The notes under the pieces were generated by a model, which saw only the letters and a program-made list of their open reading frames with translations, ran no database searches and was not told where the DNA came from. A program made the translations under genes and the position numbers. A stretch of 37,186 bases of DNA. Origin: JAJYSO01 sp964451785 (lineage in GTDB: Bacteria; Bacteroidota; Bacteroidia; Flavobacteriales; Flavobacteriaceae). Positions 25,246 through 34,014 of this stretch are shown here, one piece after another; position 1 is the stretch's first letter; each line of letters starts with the position of its first letter. The stretch is from positions 1-37,186 of the forward strand of contig CAYVJG010000031.1 in assembly GCA_964451785.1 (NCBI GenBank), given 5' to 3'.

Positions 25246-26550
25246 TTAATTGATTGTAAAAATTTGGCCTTGATAAAAATTGAGTAATTCAGTGTATAAC
25301 ACAGCCATGTATTTAGACTGTAAATAACTTTGCGCAGTAGAGAGATAAGTATTTCTACTCACTGAAAGTTCTGTAGTTGTCAAACCACCAAATTCAAATT
25401 TTTTAGCTGAAAGCTCATAAGCCAACTTTGCATTATTCTTAGCTACCAAAGACGATTTTAGCTGCGCCTTATTGGCCACCGCATTTTGCCAAGCCGTTTC
25501 TATTTTGGCATATAACGATTTTTTAGCCTCTAGCTTATCGAGCTTATTTTGTTTAATTTCAATCTTTGTCAGTTGCACATCCGTGCGATTTTGCAGTTTT
25601 GAAAAAATTGGAATACTTAGCGATAAGCCCACAGACTTATTAAAATTGTTAGTAATTTGATCGGAATATGTATAATCGCGACTGTTTGAATAACCTGTGC
25701 TCAATCCGGCGGTAAGTTGAAGGGTTGGTTTATAACCAGATTTGGTAATGGCCAATGTTTTGTCTAAAATATCACCTTGCAAATCATATATTTTAAGGTC
25801 AGGTAAGTTTTCTTGTGCCCCAGCAAAAACCTCTGCTTTTGTTGGGAGCTCTTGTTCAATACTTGGTAAGTTTGTCTGTGCTATTGCAAAATCTTCATCA
25901 GGTTCTAGCTCTAATAATTGTTTTAACTTCAATACCTGTTGTTCATATAGATTTTTACTATTTATAACTGTGTATTCATTTTGCGCGTGTTGCGTCTCTA
26001 CATCAGCTAACTCCAATGCCGAAATGGCGCCGTTTTTGTATTTTTCTTGTGTCAGTTGAAGTTCTCTTGCCGATGAATTGGCGGTATATTTTGCAATTTC
26101 TATTCCCTCATAATAGTATAAAGCTTGTAAATAAGCATCCAATACACTTAAAACTATACTGTTCTCGGCCTGCTCTTGATAAAGTGTAGTCTGCTCCAAA
26201 AGCAGTTTATTCTGTTCGATTTGGAGATTTAATTTATTCCCCTGATAAATGATAACACTAGCATTTAAACCAAAACTGTTCGATGCGATATTTTGATTTA
26301 AAAAGTTACTAGTAATCGGGTCTATACTCGATCCATTAGTGAGGTTTAATGAACTAGATCCTTGCACAAAAGGCAACTTGTTGTTTTTCTGCTGTTGGTA
26401 ATTCAACTGGGCTGATATTACGTCTAAGGTTGACTTCTTAACCGTTATATTATTGGTCACCGCGTAATCTAAACAATCCTGTAATGTCCATACCTGTTGC
26501 CCCCTCGCCTGAAAGCATATGAAGAGTATAATTAAGATACATTTTTTCAT
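25246..26550 (-). CDS. TolC family outer-membrane efflux protein
   Basis: 434 residues from the ATG at 26550, which begins a signal peptide (KKCILIILFICFQARG). A TTG at 26574 would add eight residues and spoil that signal. Two homologous halves of coiled coil and beta-barrel carry the family pattern, including WTLQDCLDYAVTNN at the mature start and NLPDLKIYDLQG in the middle. It is the first gene of the leftward efflux operon TolC, adaptor, ATPase, permease. Confidence 0.93.
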   Translation of the reverse strand: MKKCILIILFICFQARGQQVWTLQDCLDYAVTNNITVKKSTLDVISAQLNYQQQKNNKLPFVQGSSSLNLTNGSSIDPITSNFLNQNIASNSFGLNASVIIYQGNKLNLQIEQNKLLLEQTTLYQEQAENSIVLSVLDAYLQALYYYEGIEIAKYTANSSARELQLTQEKYKNGAISALELADVETQHAQNEYTVINSKNLYEQQVLKLKQLLELEPDEDFAIAQTNLPSIEQELPTKAEVFAGAQENLPDLKIYDLQGDILDKTLAITKSGYKPTLQLTAGLSTGYSNSRDYTYSDQITNNFNKSVGLSLSIPIFSKLQNRTDVQLTKIEIKQNKLDKLEAKKSLYAKIETAWQNAVANKAQLKSSLVAKNNAKLAYELSAKKFEFGGLTTTELSVSRNTYLSTAQSYLQSKYMAVLYTELLNFYQGQIFTIN

Positions 26551-26580
26551 TGTCCTATTAAATTTATAAGACAATATTCC

Positions 26581-26591
26581 TACACCTAGTT
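26581..26591 (-). promoter_or_regulatory. Shared 11-mer upstream of the efflux operon
   Basis: TACACCTAGTT, 31 bp upstream of the TolC start codon and identical to 21871-21881. A similar CCTATTA occurs at 26554-26560, 31 bp away, which would place two half-sites in direct repeat. Confidence 0.35.
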
Positions 26592-26723
26592 ACGAAACCC
26601 AAAAGTTTTAGACAAACCGCACATTTTTATAGATAAACACAACTTTTCTTTCGCTTCCAAAAAATGGATAATCCTAAATTATAGCACAAATGGCGCTGGT
26701 GCACATGCAGTTCTTTCCTGTAA

Positions 26724-26760
26724 ATAGTTTTGTAATAATCAATACAAAACTATTACCTTT
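26724..26760 (+). promoter_or_regulatory. TetR gene promoter overlapped by an 11-bp palindrome
   Basis: TTTG (26729-26732), a 20-nt spacer and TACCTTTG (26753-26760) are a consensus Bacteroidota promoter. The perfect inverted repeat ATAGTTTTGTA (26724-26734) / TACAAAACTAT (26743-26753), 8 nt apart, spans the region from -33 to the -7 edge. This is the expected place for a TetR autorepression operator. Confidence 0.75.
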
Positions 26761-26783
26761 GCCCCACTAAATTGTGTTTCACC

Positions 26784-27365
26784 ATGGGAAGACCGCGATT
26801 ATATGCATCTAATGAGCTGATTGACGCTGCAATTGATGTGTTTTGGACTAAAGGCTATGACGCCACCACCACAAAAGACCTCTTGCAAGCTTTACAGATT
26901 GGACAAGGAAGTTTCTACAATACTTTTAAAGGCGGAAAAAGAGAACTTTTCGAGAAATGCCTCTTACATTTTTCTGATAACGTTCTTCAAAAATTCAAAA
27001 CGGAATTACAGCAATCAGCAGATGAAATTACTTTTCTAAAAGACTTTTTTCGCAACACGGTGAATACTTCACTTGCACATAAACTGAAAGGTTGTTTACT
27101 CAGCAATACGGTGGTCGAATTGACCAATGTTGATAGCGAATTAAAAGATTTTGCCAAGGTATTGTTAGTCAAAATGGAGGGCGTTTTTGTTGCAATTATC
27201 AAGCAGGCTCAACAAAACGGACGACTTCGAAATACTACTTCTCCCGAAATATTGGCAAAACACCTCATCAATCTGTGGAATGGCATTCACGTCACTCAAA
27301 AACTCAATCCCGATAGCACGACAATGAGCGCCGTCGTTGAACTCAATTTAGAACCTTTATACTGA
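26784..27365 (+). CDS. TetR family transcriptional regulator
   Basis: 193 residues from the ATG at 26784 (MGRPRLY); an upstream TTG at 26772 is unlikely. The N-terminal helix-turn-helix (about 10-55) reads IDAAIDVFWTKGYDATTTKDLLQALQIGQGSFYNTF, as in TetR/AcrR proteins. The C-terminal ligand domain has a KLKGCLLSNTVVEL segment, typical of the TetR subgroup linked to stress-inducible reductases. It is divergent from the efflux operon and 63 bp upstream of the SDR gene, its likely target along with itself. Confidence 0.92.
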   Translation: MGRPRLYASNELIDAAIDVFWTKGYDATTTKDLLQALQIGQGSFYNTFKGGKRELFEKCLLHFSDNVLQKFKTELQQSADEITFLKDFFRNTVNTSLAHKLKGCLLSNTVVELTNVDSELKDFAKVLLVKMEGVFVAIIKQAQQNGRLRNTTSPEILAKHLINLWNGIHVTQKLNPDSTTMSAVVELNLEPLY

Positions 27366-27428
27366 TTAGGATTAATTCCTTTAACAATATGCAAATTATT
27401 TTTTCACATATCATTAAATACTAATATT

Positions 27429-28073
27429 ATGAACAAAACAATTGTAATTATAGGAGCCGGAAAAGGCATTAGCTTTTATGTGGCTCAAGCTTTTCAAAAA
27501 ATGAATTTCAACCTAGCGCTCATCAGTAGAAATGCCGACAATCTGAAAACGCTTAAACAGGAATTAACCGGTAAAAACACGACAATAAGCACCTATCCTG
27601 TAGATGTTCAAGACACCGAAGCTTTAACCGCTGTACTGTCTCAACTAAAAAAAGATTACAACACCATTGATGTCTTATTTTATAACGCAGCACATATTTC
27701 AATGCGCAATATTTTAGAAGAATCTGAAGCTTCTTTAGTAACTGATTTTAAAATCAATGTCGTTGGTTTATTGACGAGCACTCTAGCATTAAAAGACAAT
27801 CTCATTAAAAGTAACGGCGCAATCCTTGCTACCGGTGGTGGCTATAGAGGGAAATCACCAATTCCTGGATTGGGCTCTTTGTCTTTAGGAAAAGCTGCTC
27901 TCAGAAGTTTACTCGAAAGCTTGCAGCAATCTCTTCCTGAAAATGTGTATGTCGATTCAGTTTCTGCCAATGGAATCGTGAATGAAGAAGCCATTTTGCA
28001 CCACCCACAAGTTATTGCGGATACTTTTGTGAAATTATATAAAGATCAATCTGTATTAGAAGTGGCTATTTAA
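27429..28073 (+). CDS. SDR-fold protein lacking the catalytic Ser and Tyr
   Basis: 214 residues, slightly short for the classical SDR family. The Rossmann core is clear: IIGAGKGIS (8-15), D59-V60, NAA (86-88) and the post-catalytic GKAAL (154-158). The catalytic pattern Y-x3-K is changed: K155 is present but position 151 is Leu, and the upstream Ser position (about 138) is Gly. It therefore may bind a nucleotide without classical oxidoreductase activity. The gene follows the TetR regulator in the same direction. The start ATG at 27429 gives a normal N-terminal strand. Confidence 0.85.
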   Translation: MNKTIVIIGAGKGISFYVAQAFQKMNFNLALISRNADNLKTLKQELTGKNTTISTYPVDVQDTEALTAVLSQLKKDYNTIDVLFYNAAHISMRNILEESEASLVTDFKINVVGLLTSTLALKDNLIKSNGAILATGGGYRGKSPIPGLGSLSLGKAALRSLLESLQQSLPENVYVDSVSANGIVNEEAILHHPQVIADTFVKLYKDQSVLEVAI

Positions 28074-28132
28074 GTTGCCTTAAGCATAAAAAAAGGCTAC
28101 GATACCGGATAAAAAATAGACATTTATCAACC

Positions 28133-28174
28133 GTACTTTAGAGTTACTTTTCAATTTCCAAAGTACATTTTTTT
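28133..28174 (+). terminator. Possible terminator of the TetR-SDR unit
   Basis: GTACTTT (28133-28139) pairs with AAAGTAC (28160-28166), followed by ATTTTTTTA. The loop of 20 nt weakens it. Confidence 0.5.
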
Positions 28175-28592
28175 ATTTAAACGCCTCCCTGAACACCCTC
28201 GGCGACAAATTAGTCTTTGCCTTAAACAGTTTGCTAAATGACTGTGAATGCTCAAAACCCAATTCGTAAGCAATTTCACCGATAGATAAATTAGTTGTAG
28301 ACAATTTTTCTTTGGCTTTTTCGATGAGTTTATTGTGAATGTGTTGTTGGGTACTTTGTCCGGTTAAGGATTTTAGTAAACTACGTAAATAGCTCGACGA
28401 AACATTCAGTTGTTCCGCAACATATTGAACGCTAGGTAGGCCTTTGAGACTTACTTCCTCGCTATTGAAATACGTTGAAAGTAGGTTTTCCAAGCGGTCG
28501 AGTAGTTGATGATTGCTTTTTTCACGGGTGATAAACTGGCGGTTGTAAAAGCGTTCGGCATAACTCAATAAGCTTTCTAGATGAGCAATCAA
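28173..28592 (-). pseudogene. AraC family regulator, N-terminal half missing
   Basis: 139 codons encode only the linker and the DNA-binding domain: helix-turn-helix one VQYVAEQLNVSSSYLRSLLK and two IGEIAYELGFEHSQSFSKLF, ending NLSPRVFREAFK. Related regulators have about 150 more residues before the YAERFYNRQFITR linker. The frame opens with TTG at 28592, has no ATG in a suitable place, and meets a stop codon five codons upstream in unrelated sequence. I read it as a truncated gene whose 5' part was removed at the junction with the structured element at 28596-28885. A functional free-standing DNA-binding domain is possible but less likely. Confidence 0.75.
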
Positions 28593-28595
28593 GCA

Positions 28596-28885
28596 CGGGG
28601 CTATATTTTACTATAACTTGCTTTCTATCATGTGTTTATTTAGGGCGTGACCCTGCGCCGCTCACCACAAAGACGGTGATAAATTTGTTAACAATTAGGA
28701 CTTTCGGAAGTTTCTTGTCTATCTGTTATCGCGCAGGGTCGGGCTTTCGGCAGTTGCTTTTTGCGGCTAGGTTTAGTGCTGAACTACTACAGCCTTTACC
28801 TTTACTAAAGTTCCGAACTTTAGTAAAGGTTATTTCTAAAAAAACCGCCGCAAAAGAGCTTCAACAAATGCCTCAATCCCTCACG
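28596..28885. mobile_element. Structured repeat-like element at the AraC break
   Basis: The segment starts abruptly at the AraC break. GACCCTGCGC (28649-28658) pairs with GCGCAGGGTC (28731-28740), enclosing smaller hairpins TCACC/GGTGA (28662-28679), the palindrome TTGTTAACAA (28685-28694) and ACTT/GAAGT (28700-28711). A near-perfect palindrome follows at 28799-28829. The organisation (GGGCGTGACCC ... GGGTCGGGCTTTCGG ... CAATCCCTCACGC) resembles, from memory, multicopy intergenic elements in Flavobacteriia. No transposase is present. The exact ends are my estimate. Nothing else was seen to 28986. Confidence 0.5.
28799..28829. repeat. 31-bp near-perfect palindrome
   Basis: Arms CCTTTACTAAAGTTC and GAACTTTAGTAAAGG of 15 bp with one central base. 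It lies inside the structured element and is not followed by a T-run on either strand, so it is not a simple terminator. Confidence 0.85.
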
Positions 28886-28986
28886 CAAAAACAGCACGTT
28901 TGGACCATCGTTAAATGAAAATTAAAAAAAAATTGGATTTATACGTTAAAACTGATTTTTGACCGTATACTTAAACGCTTGTCTCT

Positions 28987-30501
28987 CTATAAGCAAAATA
29001 CATCCTGCACACACTCAGGAATATCTTCAGGATAATGACTCACATAAATTAATGCCGATGCCGTAGCGGAGTCATACAACCGATTAACCACTCTAATAAA
29101 GCGCTGTTTCTGGTAGATATCTAAACCTTGACAAGGTTCATCGAGAATCAACAATGGAGGGTTTTTAATCAAAGCACGTAACAAAAGTACCAGCCGCTGC
29201 TCGCCTACTGACAACTGCTTAAATTGTTGCTCTGCTTGGGTTTCCAAATTCAGCAACTTCAACCATAACATCGGCAATTCTTTTTCATGCGCAGAGGCCG
29301 GCTTTCTTCTAAACCCGAGATTATCCTCTAAACCCGACAGGACTACCGTCAAAACCGTGTTGCGCCCTTTAAAATATTGATGTAATTCAGGCGACATATA
29401 ACCGATACGGCGTTTTAGTGTCCAAATACTTTCTCCACTACCGCGCTTTTTATCAAACACTGTAATTGTATTAGCGTAAGCCTGTGGATGATCTCCGTTA
29501 ATTAAACTCAACAAGGTCGATTTACCGGAACCATTAGGTCCTGTTAGCGCCCATCTTTCTCCCTTTTTAACCTCCCAATTGATAGCCTTCAAAATGTAAT
29601 GTTCTTTGTAATGGACGTTGACATCTTCTAACGTAAACACTGTTTTAAAATCAAAATCCTGACAAACTTGTTTGCTTTTTAGTTCATTAATTATCAAGTT
29701 ATTCAACTTATTCATTTCACCTTTTGATTCAAAGTAAAACTCTGCTTTATCAAACCCGGATTTACTGCCAGAATATTGTATTTTTCGATCGTCCAAAAGC
29801 AATATATGCGTCATACAATCAGGAATTTCGCGCAACGTAGTGGCCATTATCACCTGTGTGCCTTTGGCCATCATCTCAGTCAAAAGTTGTGTCAATAGAG
29901 AACGTGTTTTTACATCTAATCCTAAAAAGGGGTTATCGAGTAGCACCACCAGCGGTTGCTGCAACAAAGCATAGGCAATCATTAACCGGCGTGTTTCTCC
30001 GTTAGATAATTGTATAAGCCTTTTGGGTAAGAGTTCAGCTAATCTTAAGTGTTCTACAACCCAATCACGAGTAAATCGCGTTTCATGTATACCTTGCACT
30101 TTATTTTCTTGCTCTTGCTGTTGCAAATATTCTTCAACGGTTATGGCATCTTCAGCAAACCCTGCGTGAAAACGTTGTTGGTAAAAGAAATTTGCATTAT
30201 TTTCTTTAGTTTTAAACTGCGCTTGTTGCTGCACAAAAGCTATCAGGCGATTATTAATACCTACAGATTCTGTAAGGCCATGTGCTTGCTTATAAGTTTC
30301 TATGTATGGAAAACTAACTCGACCATTAATTGAGGTAAACCGGCCGCGCAAAAGCTCTAAAAAAGCCGTTTTCCCAGCCCCGCTATTCCCCAAAATAGCC
30401 CATTGTTCTCCTTTATTTGCAGTAAAAGATAAATTTTCAAAAACCGGTTTCCCAAAATGGCAAGCCGTAACCTGATCAACAGATAATAATATACACTTCA
30501 T
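28987..30501 (-). CDS. ModF-like double ATP-binding cassette protein
   Basis: 504 residues with two ABC ATPase domains and no membrane segment, as in ModF/PhrA. Domain 1: Walker A GNSGAGKT (38-45), signature LSNGE (165-169), Walker B LLDN (187-190) with Asn190 in place of the catalytic Glu, and Thr222 where the switch His is expected. Domain 2: Walker A GPNGSGKST (321-329), signature LSVGE (429-433), Walker B ILDE (451-454) and VSHYPEDIPE, intact. One composite site should be inactive or slow. E. coli ModF is linked to molybdate genes, but no such neighbours exist here, so the role is unknown. Confidence 0.85.
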   Translation of the reverse strand: MKCILLSVDQVTACHFGKPVFENLSFTANKGEQWAILGNSGAGKTAFLELLRGRFTSINGRVSFPYIETYKQAHGLTESVGINNRLIAFVQQQAQFKTKENNANFFYQQRFHAGFAEDAITVEEYLQQQEQENKVQGIHETRFTRDWVVEHLRLAELLPKRLIQLSNGETRRLMIAYALLQQPLVVLLDNPFLGLDVKTRSLLTQLLTEMMAKGTQVIMATTLREIPDCMTHILLLDDRKIQYSGSKSGFDKAEFYFESKGEMNKLNNLIINELKSKQVCQDFDFKTVFTLEDVNVHYKEHYILKAINWEVKKGERWALTGPNGSGKSTLLSLINGDHPQAYANTITVFDKKRGSGESIWTLKRRIGYMSPELHQYFKGRNTVLTVVLSGLEDNLGFRRKPASAHEKELPMLWLKLLNLETQAEQQFKQLSVGEQRLVLLLRALIKNPPLLILDEPCQGLDIYQKQRFIRVVNRLYDSATASALIYVSHYPEDIPECVQDVFCL

Positions 30502-31682
30502 AGAGATTAATTTATTATTTAACTACAGTTTCGGGGAAGGGGGCTAATGGAGAGTTAGGGAATTGTGCATTTAGACACTTGATGTTATGCATCCCATTCA
30601 TCTAATAATCACACGCATATTGCAATTTATACCTAATGATAACTTATACACTTCCTTTATTATTGAACACCATTCGGGGTTCAGCTCACCCCGCACTGCA
30701 CTTCGTTTGTACAGAGTATATCACATTAAAGACCTTCGCTCTTTTAAAGAATACCTCTGTTTATGTTTACAACCAACCATGCAATGGTTGACTAGCTGTA
30801 AACCTGATAACAGTAGTATGTAGCTGGGCAATTTTGCTAAAACAGAAATTACTAGTAAAAAAAGCGGTAAACGTTCAACAAATACAGTCATCGGTTTATA
30901 GTTGACGGATTCAAGTCAAATGTAGAGGACTTTGTAGTAATACAAAATTTAAATTTTATCATTTACATAGTTTTCAATGTTTGTTATAAATGCTTAAATA
31001 ATTAAAAATCAATAGATTAAAATAATTATAAAACGCTCTACAAGTGTTCATTAACATCGATTAAAACAGCTGGCAATGATAGTATTGATTATCCCAGACG
31101 TATTTTTAAGGGCGGTATTGCTGTTTTTAGAACCAAAAAATAAAATGATGTCTCGAAAATCATCAAACTTGCTACTCGCTTCTAAAACTTAGCTGCCACT
31201 CGCTATAAATGTAGATTCCAACTGCTTTTGCTTTAGTCTTTTTAAAATTCAACTGTACAACTCAAATTTTAAGGCGTCAAAACAACCTATCCGACTGATT
31301 ATCATTATCAAAAAAAAAGCTTATATCAACTTTAAATTTTACAACTATTTTGTTTGCTTTATTCGTTTTTTTTGCATTTTTGCACTTCAATAGCTGAACA
31401 AATTGAACTGTGTTTTTAGGTTCGGATTTTTGAGGGTAAGAAAGTCATACTCAAAAATAGCTTATCAGATAAGCACCCGACATTTAAAGCTAGCTTTCGT
31501 TTTACTTCCCATTTTTTCCACTGCTTTTAAGTTGTGGAACACTTCCTTTATAGCGTTTAATATACCCTTAAGGGTTTGATTGATTTATTCATTTTTTTAC
31601 TGTAAATTAGTTGAATAGTTTGTGATTTTATCATTTTAAACCATTTGACAAGCCCTTTTATTGAATTTATCAAATTGTAATT
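30502..31682. other. 1.2-kb intergenic region without a convincing gene
   Basis: No frame here shows a recognisable protein. Visible structure: GGGGT/ACCCC (30676-30692); a two-part hairpin with outer GTTTACA/TGTAAAC and inner CAACCAT/ATGGTTG (30765-30803); and, nearer speA, the folded segment at 31422-31480 and the palindromes AAAGCTAGCTTT (31486-31497) and ACCCTTAAGGGT (31564-31575). The left half looks like decayed sequence. The last 300 bp are probably the speA promoter and leader, though no consensus promoter was found. Confidence 0.6.
31422..31480 (+). promoter_or_regulatory. Possible folded leader upstream of speA
   Basis: TCGG (31422-31425) pairs with CCGA (31477-31480) and encloses two adjacent hairpins, ATTTTTGAG/CTCAAAAAT (31426-31458) and GCTTAT/ATAAGC (31460-31474). 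Together they make a compact three-way junction about 200 nt before the speA start codon. No small reading frame with an ATG was found in the leader. No known riboswitch class was recognised. Confidence 0.35.
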
Positions 31683-33083
31683 ATGAAGACAAAATACATC
31701 GACTTAATCGATCAGACATACATTTTCCCGCAAGAAGAGTTTAGCGTTAATGCCAAGGACGAATTGACTTTTCACAACATCGATTTAATGAAACTTATTG
31801 AAGATTACGGGGCTCCTTTAAAGTTTACTTATCTTCCTAAGATTTCCGAAAATATTCAAAAAGCCAAACAATGGTTTAAAGATGCCTTAGAAAAATATAA
31901 CTACCAAGGTCAATACCACTACTGCTATTGCACCAAAAGTTCTCATTTTAAACACATTTTAGATGAAGCGCTTAGCAACAACATCCACATAGAAACCTCA
32001 TCAGCCTTCGACATTGATATTGTTGAAAGCCTAAAAGCTTCAGGCAAGATAACGAATGACACTTATGTGCTTTGCAATGGGTTTAAACGCGATCAATACA
32101 TCACCAATATTGCGCGCTTAATCAATGCCGGTCATCAGCGATGCATCCCTGTCATTGATAATTATGCCGAAATCGATCTGCTCGTTGACGAAATTGAAAA
32201 ACCATTTGACATTGGTATTCGCATTGCCTCAGAAGAAGAACCTAAATTTGAATTCTACACCTCGCGTTTAGGGATAGGCTATAAAAACATTGTTCCCTTC
32301 TACAAAGAAAAAATCGACGGCTTAAAGAATGTAAATCTCAAAATGTTACATTTCTTTATTAACACCGGCATTCGTGATACGGCTTATTACTGGAATGAAT
32401 TGTCCAAGTGTTTGCGCGTTTATACTAAGCTAAAAAAGATTTGCCCAACACTTGACAGCTTAGACATCGGCGGTGGATTCCCCATCAAAAACTCTCTAGC
32501 CTTTGATTACGATTACCCGTATATGGTTGACGAAATCATCAATCAAATCCAATTAGCTTGTAACGAGGCGCAAGTGCCGGTACCAAACATTTTTACTGAA
32601 TTTGGCAGCTTTACCGTAGGTGAAAGTGGCGGAGCTATTTATGAGATTTTATACCAAAAACAACAAAACGACCGCGAAAAATGGAATATGATCAATTCGT
32701 CATTCATAACTACTCTTCCTGACAGCTGGGCCATCAACAAACGCTTTGTGATGCTGCCTATCAACCGCTGGAAAGATGAATACGAACGCGTCCTCCTCGG
32801 CGGATTAACCTGTGATAGCGATGATTACTACAACAGTGAACAACATGTTCACGCCATTTATCTTCCGCGATTTCACAACAATAAGCCCCTGTATATCGGT
32901 TTTTTTAACACCGGAGCTTATCAAGAAACTATAGGCGGTTTTGGCGGTTTGCAGCATTGCTTAATCCCGACGCCTAAACACATTTTAATTAACAAAACCG
33001 CAGATGGTCAAATCACAACCGAACTGTTTGCACCTCAACAAACCAATAAACAATTTTTAAACATCTTAGGTTATGAAAACTAA
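31683..33083 (+). CDS. speA: Arginine decarboxylase, alanine-racemase-fold type
   Basis: 466 residues, the short form found in Bacteroidota. It decarboxylates arginine to agmatine in the cytoplasm with pyridoxal phosphate. The PLP lysine is K85 in YCTKSSHFKHIL; the phosphate-binding glycines lie in LDIGGGFPIKNS, and the active-site cysteine in GLTCDSDDYY near the C-terminus. Compared with E. coli SpeA (over 600 residues) the central insertion is absent. The stop overlaps the speB start by 11 bp. With speB and the DHS-like gene it forms a polyamine operon. Confidence 0.93.
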   Translation: MKTKYIDLIDQTYIFPQEEFSVNAKDELTFHNIDLMKLIEDYGAPLKFTYLPKISENIQKAKQWFKDALEKYNYQGQYHYCYCTKSSHFKHILDEALSNNIHIETSSAFDIDIVESLKASGKITNDTYVLCNGFKRDQYITNIARLINAGHQRCIPVIDNYAEIDLLVDEIEKPFDIGIRIASEEEPKFEFYTSRLGIGYKNIVPFYKEKIDGLKNVNLKMLHFFINTGIRDTAYYWNELSKCLRVYTKLKKICPTLDSLDIGGGFPIKNSLAFDYDYPYMVDEIINQIQLACNEAQVPVPNIFTEFGSFTVGESGGAIYEILYQKQQNDREKWNMINSSFITTLPDSWAINKRFVMLPINRWKDEYERVLLGGLTCDSDDYYNSEQHVHAIYLPRFHNNKPLYIGFFNTGAYQETIGGFGGLQHCLIPTPKHILINKTADGQITTELFAPQQTNKQFLNILGYEN

Positions 33084-34014
33084 AACCTACGCAGGTATTC
33101 CCGAAAAATACGCCGCTTTGGAAACTGCGGAAGTCGTCATTATTCCTGTTCCTTATGACGGTACTAGCACTTGGCAGAAAGGAGCCGACAAAGGTCCGGA
33201 GGCTTTTTTAGAAGCTTCAGAAAACATGGAACTTTACGATATAGAAACAGATAGCGAAGTCTACAAAAAAGGTATCTACCTCGCCGATCCTGTAACCGAA
33301 AACAGCTCGCCTGAAGCTATGGTTGAGGCGGTGTATGAAACCGCTATGGGCTACATCAAACGCAACAAGTTTGTCACTCTTTTTGGCGGTGAACACAGTA
33401 TCTCTATAGGAAGCATCCGCGCCTTTAACCACAGCTTTGACAATCTTTCAGTCTTGCACATCGATGCTCATGCTGATTTGCGTCAATCGTATATGGGCTC
33501 AACTTGCAACCATGCCTGTGCGGTTTATGAGGCCAGTCAAACTACTAATCTCGTGCAAGTAGGCATCCGCAGCATGGATAAGTCTGAAACTACTGTGATG
33601 GATCGCGAAAAAACCTTCTTTGCTCACGAGATGGCAGAAAATGAATTTTGGATTGACCAAGTGCTCGAAACCCTAGGGGAAAACGTGTTCATCACTTTTG
33701 ATCTCGATGCCTTTGATCCTTCTATACTGCCAGCTACAGGAACTCCTGAACCGGGAGGATTGTTATATTACGAAACACTTGAACTCTTACGTCAAGTTTT
33801 CGCTGAAAAAAACGTTGTCGGTTTTGACATTGTTGAACTCTGCCCTAACCCCAATCATCCCGCTTCTAACTTTTTAGCCGCTAAATTGTATTACAAAATG
33901 TTGAGCTACAAATTTGAAGAAGAGGAACACGATGAATACGATGAAGATGATAAGCATAATGCTTTACCTAAAATAACCAAGTTTAACCCTAATCAAGACG
34001 ACAATGACTACTAA
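33073..34014 (+). CDS. speB: Agmatinase (ureohydrolase family)
   Basis: 313 residues. It hydrolyses agmatine to putrescine and urea with two manganese ions. The ligands are visible: H108 in GGEHS, D131-H133-D135 in DAHADLR, and D210-D212 in FDLDAFDP. The last 30 residues form a strongly acidic extension (EEEEHDEYDEDDK-like) absent from the family core. The start lies inside the speA end and the stop inside the DHS-like start, each with an 11-bp overlap, so translation is coupled across the three genes. Confidence 0.93.
   Translation: MKTKTYAGIPEKYAALETAEVVIIPVPYDGTSTWQKGADKGPEAFLEASENMELYDIETDSEVYKKGIYLADPVTENSSPEAMVEAVYETAMGYIKRNKFVTLFGGEHSISIGSIRAFNHSFDNLSVLHIDAHADLRQSYMGSTCNHACAVYEASQTTNLVQVGIRSMDKSETTVMDREKTFFAHEMAENEFWIDQVLETLGENVFITFDLDAFDPSILPATGTPEPGGLLYYETLELLRQVFAEKNVVGFDIVELCPNPNHPASNFLAAKLYYKMLSYKFEEEEHDEYDEDDKHNALPKITKFNPNQDDNDY

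Noticed and set aside
26551..26574. TTG start extending the TolC-family protein by eight residues
   Set aside because: The ATG at 26550 directly begins a standard signal peptide.
28676..28918. 80-codon plus-strand open frame inside the structured element
   Set aside because: It spans the inverted repeats and the 31-bp palindrome; its amino acids are dictated by those palindromes, so it is unlikely to be translated.
30587..30823. 78-codon plus-strand open frame in the speA upstream region
   Set aside because: It has no recognisable domain, is rich in hairpin sequence (30676-30692, 30765-30803) and lies in what looks like decayed DNA; a competing minus-strand frame of about 57 codons starts near 30889 with equal merit.
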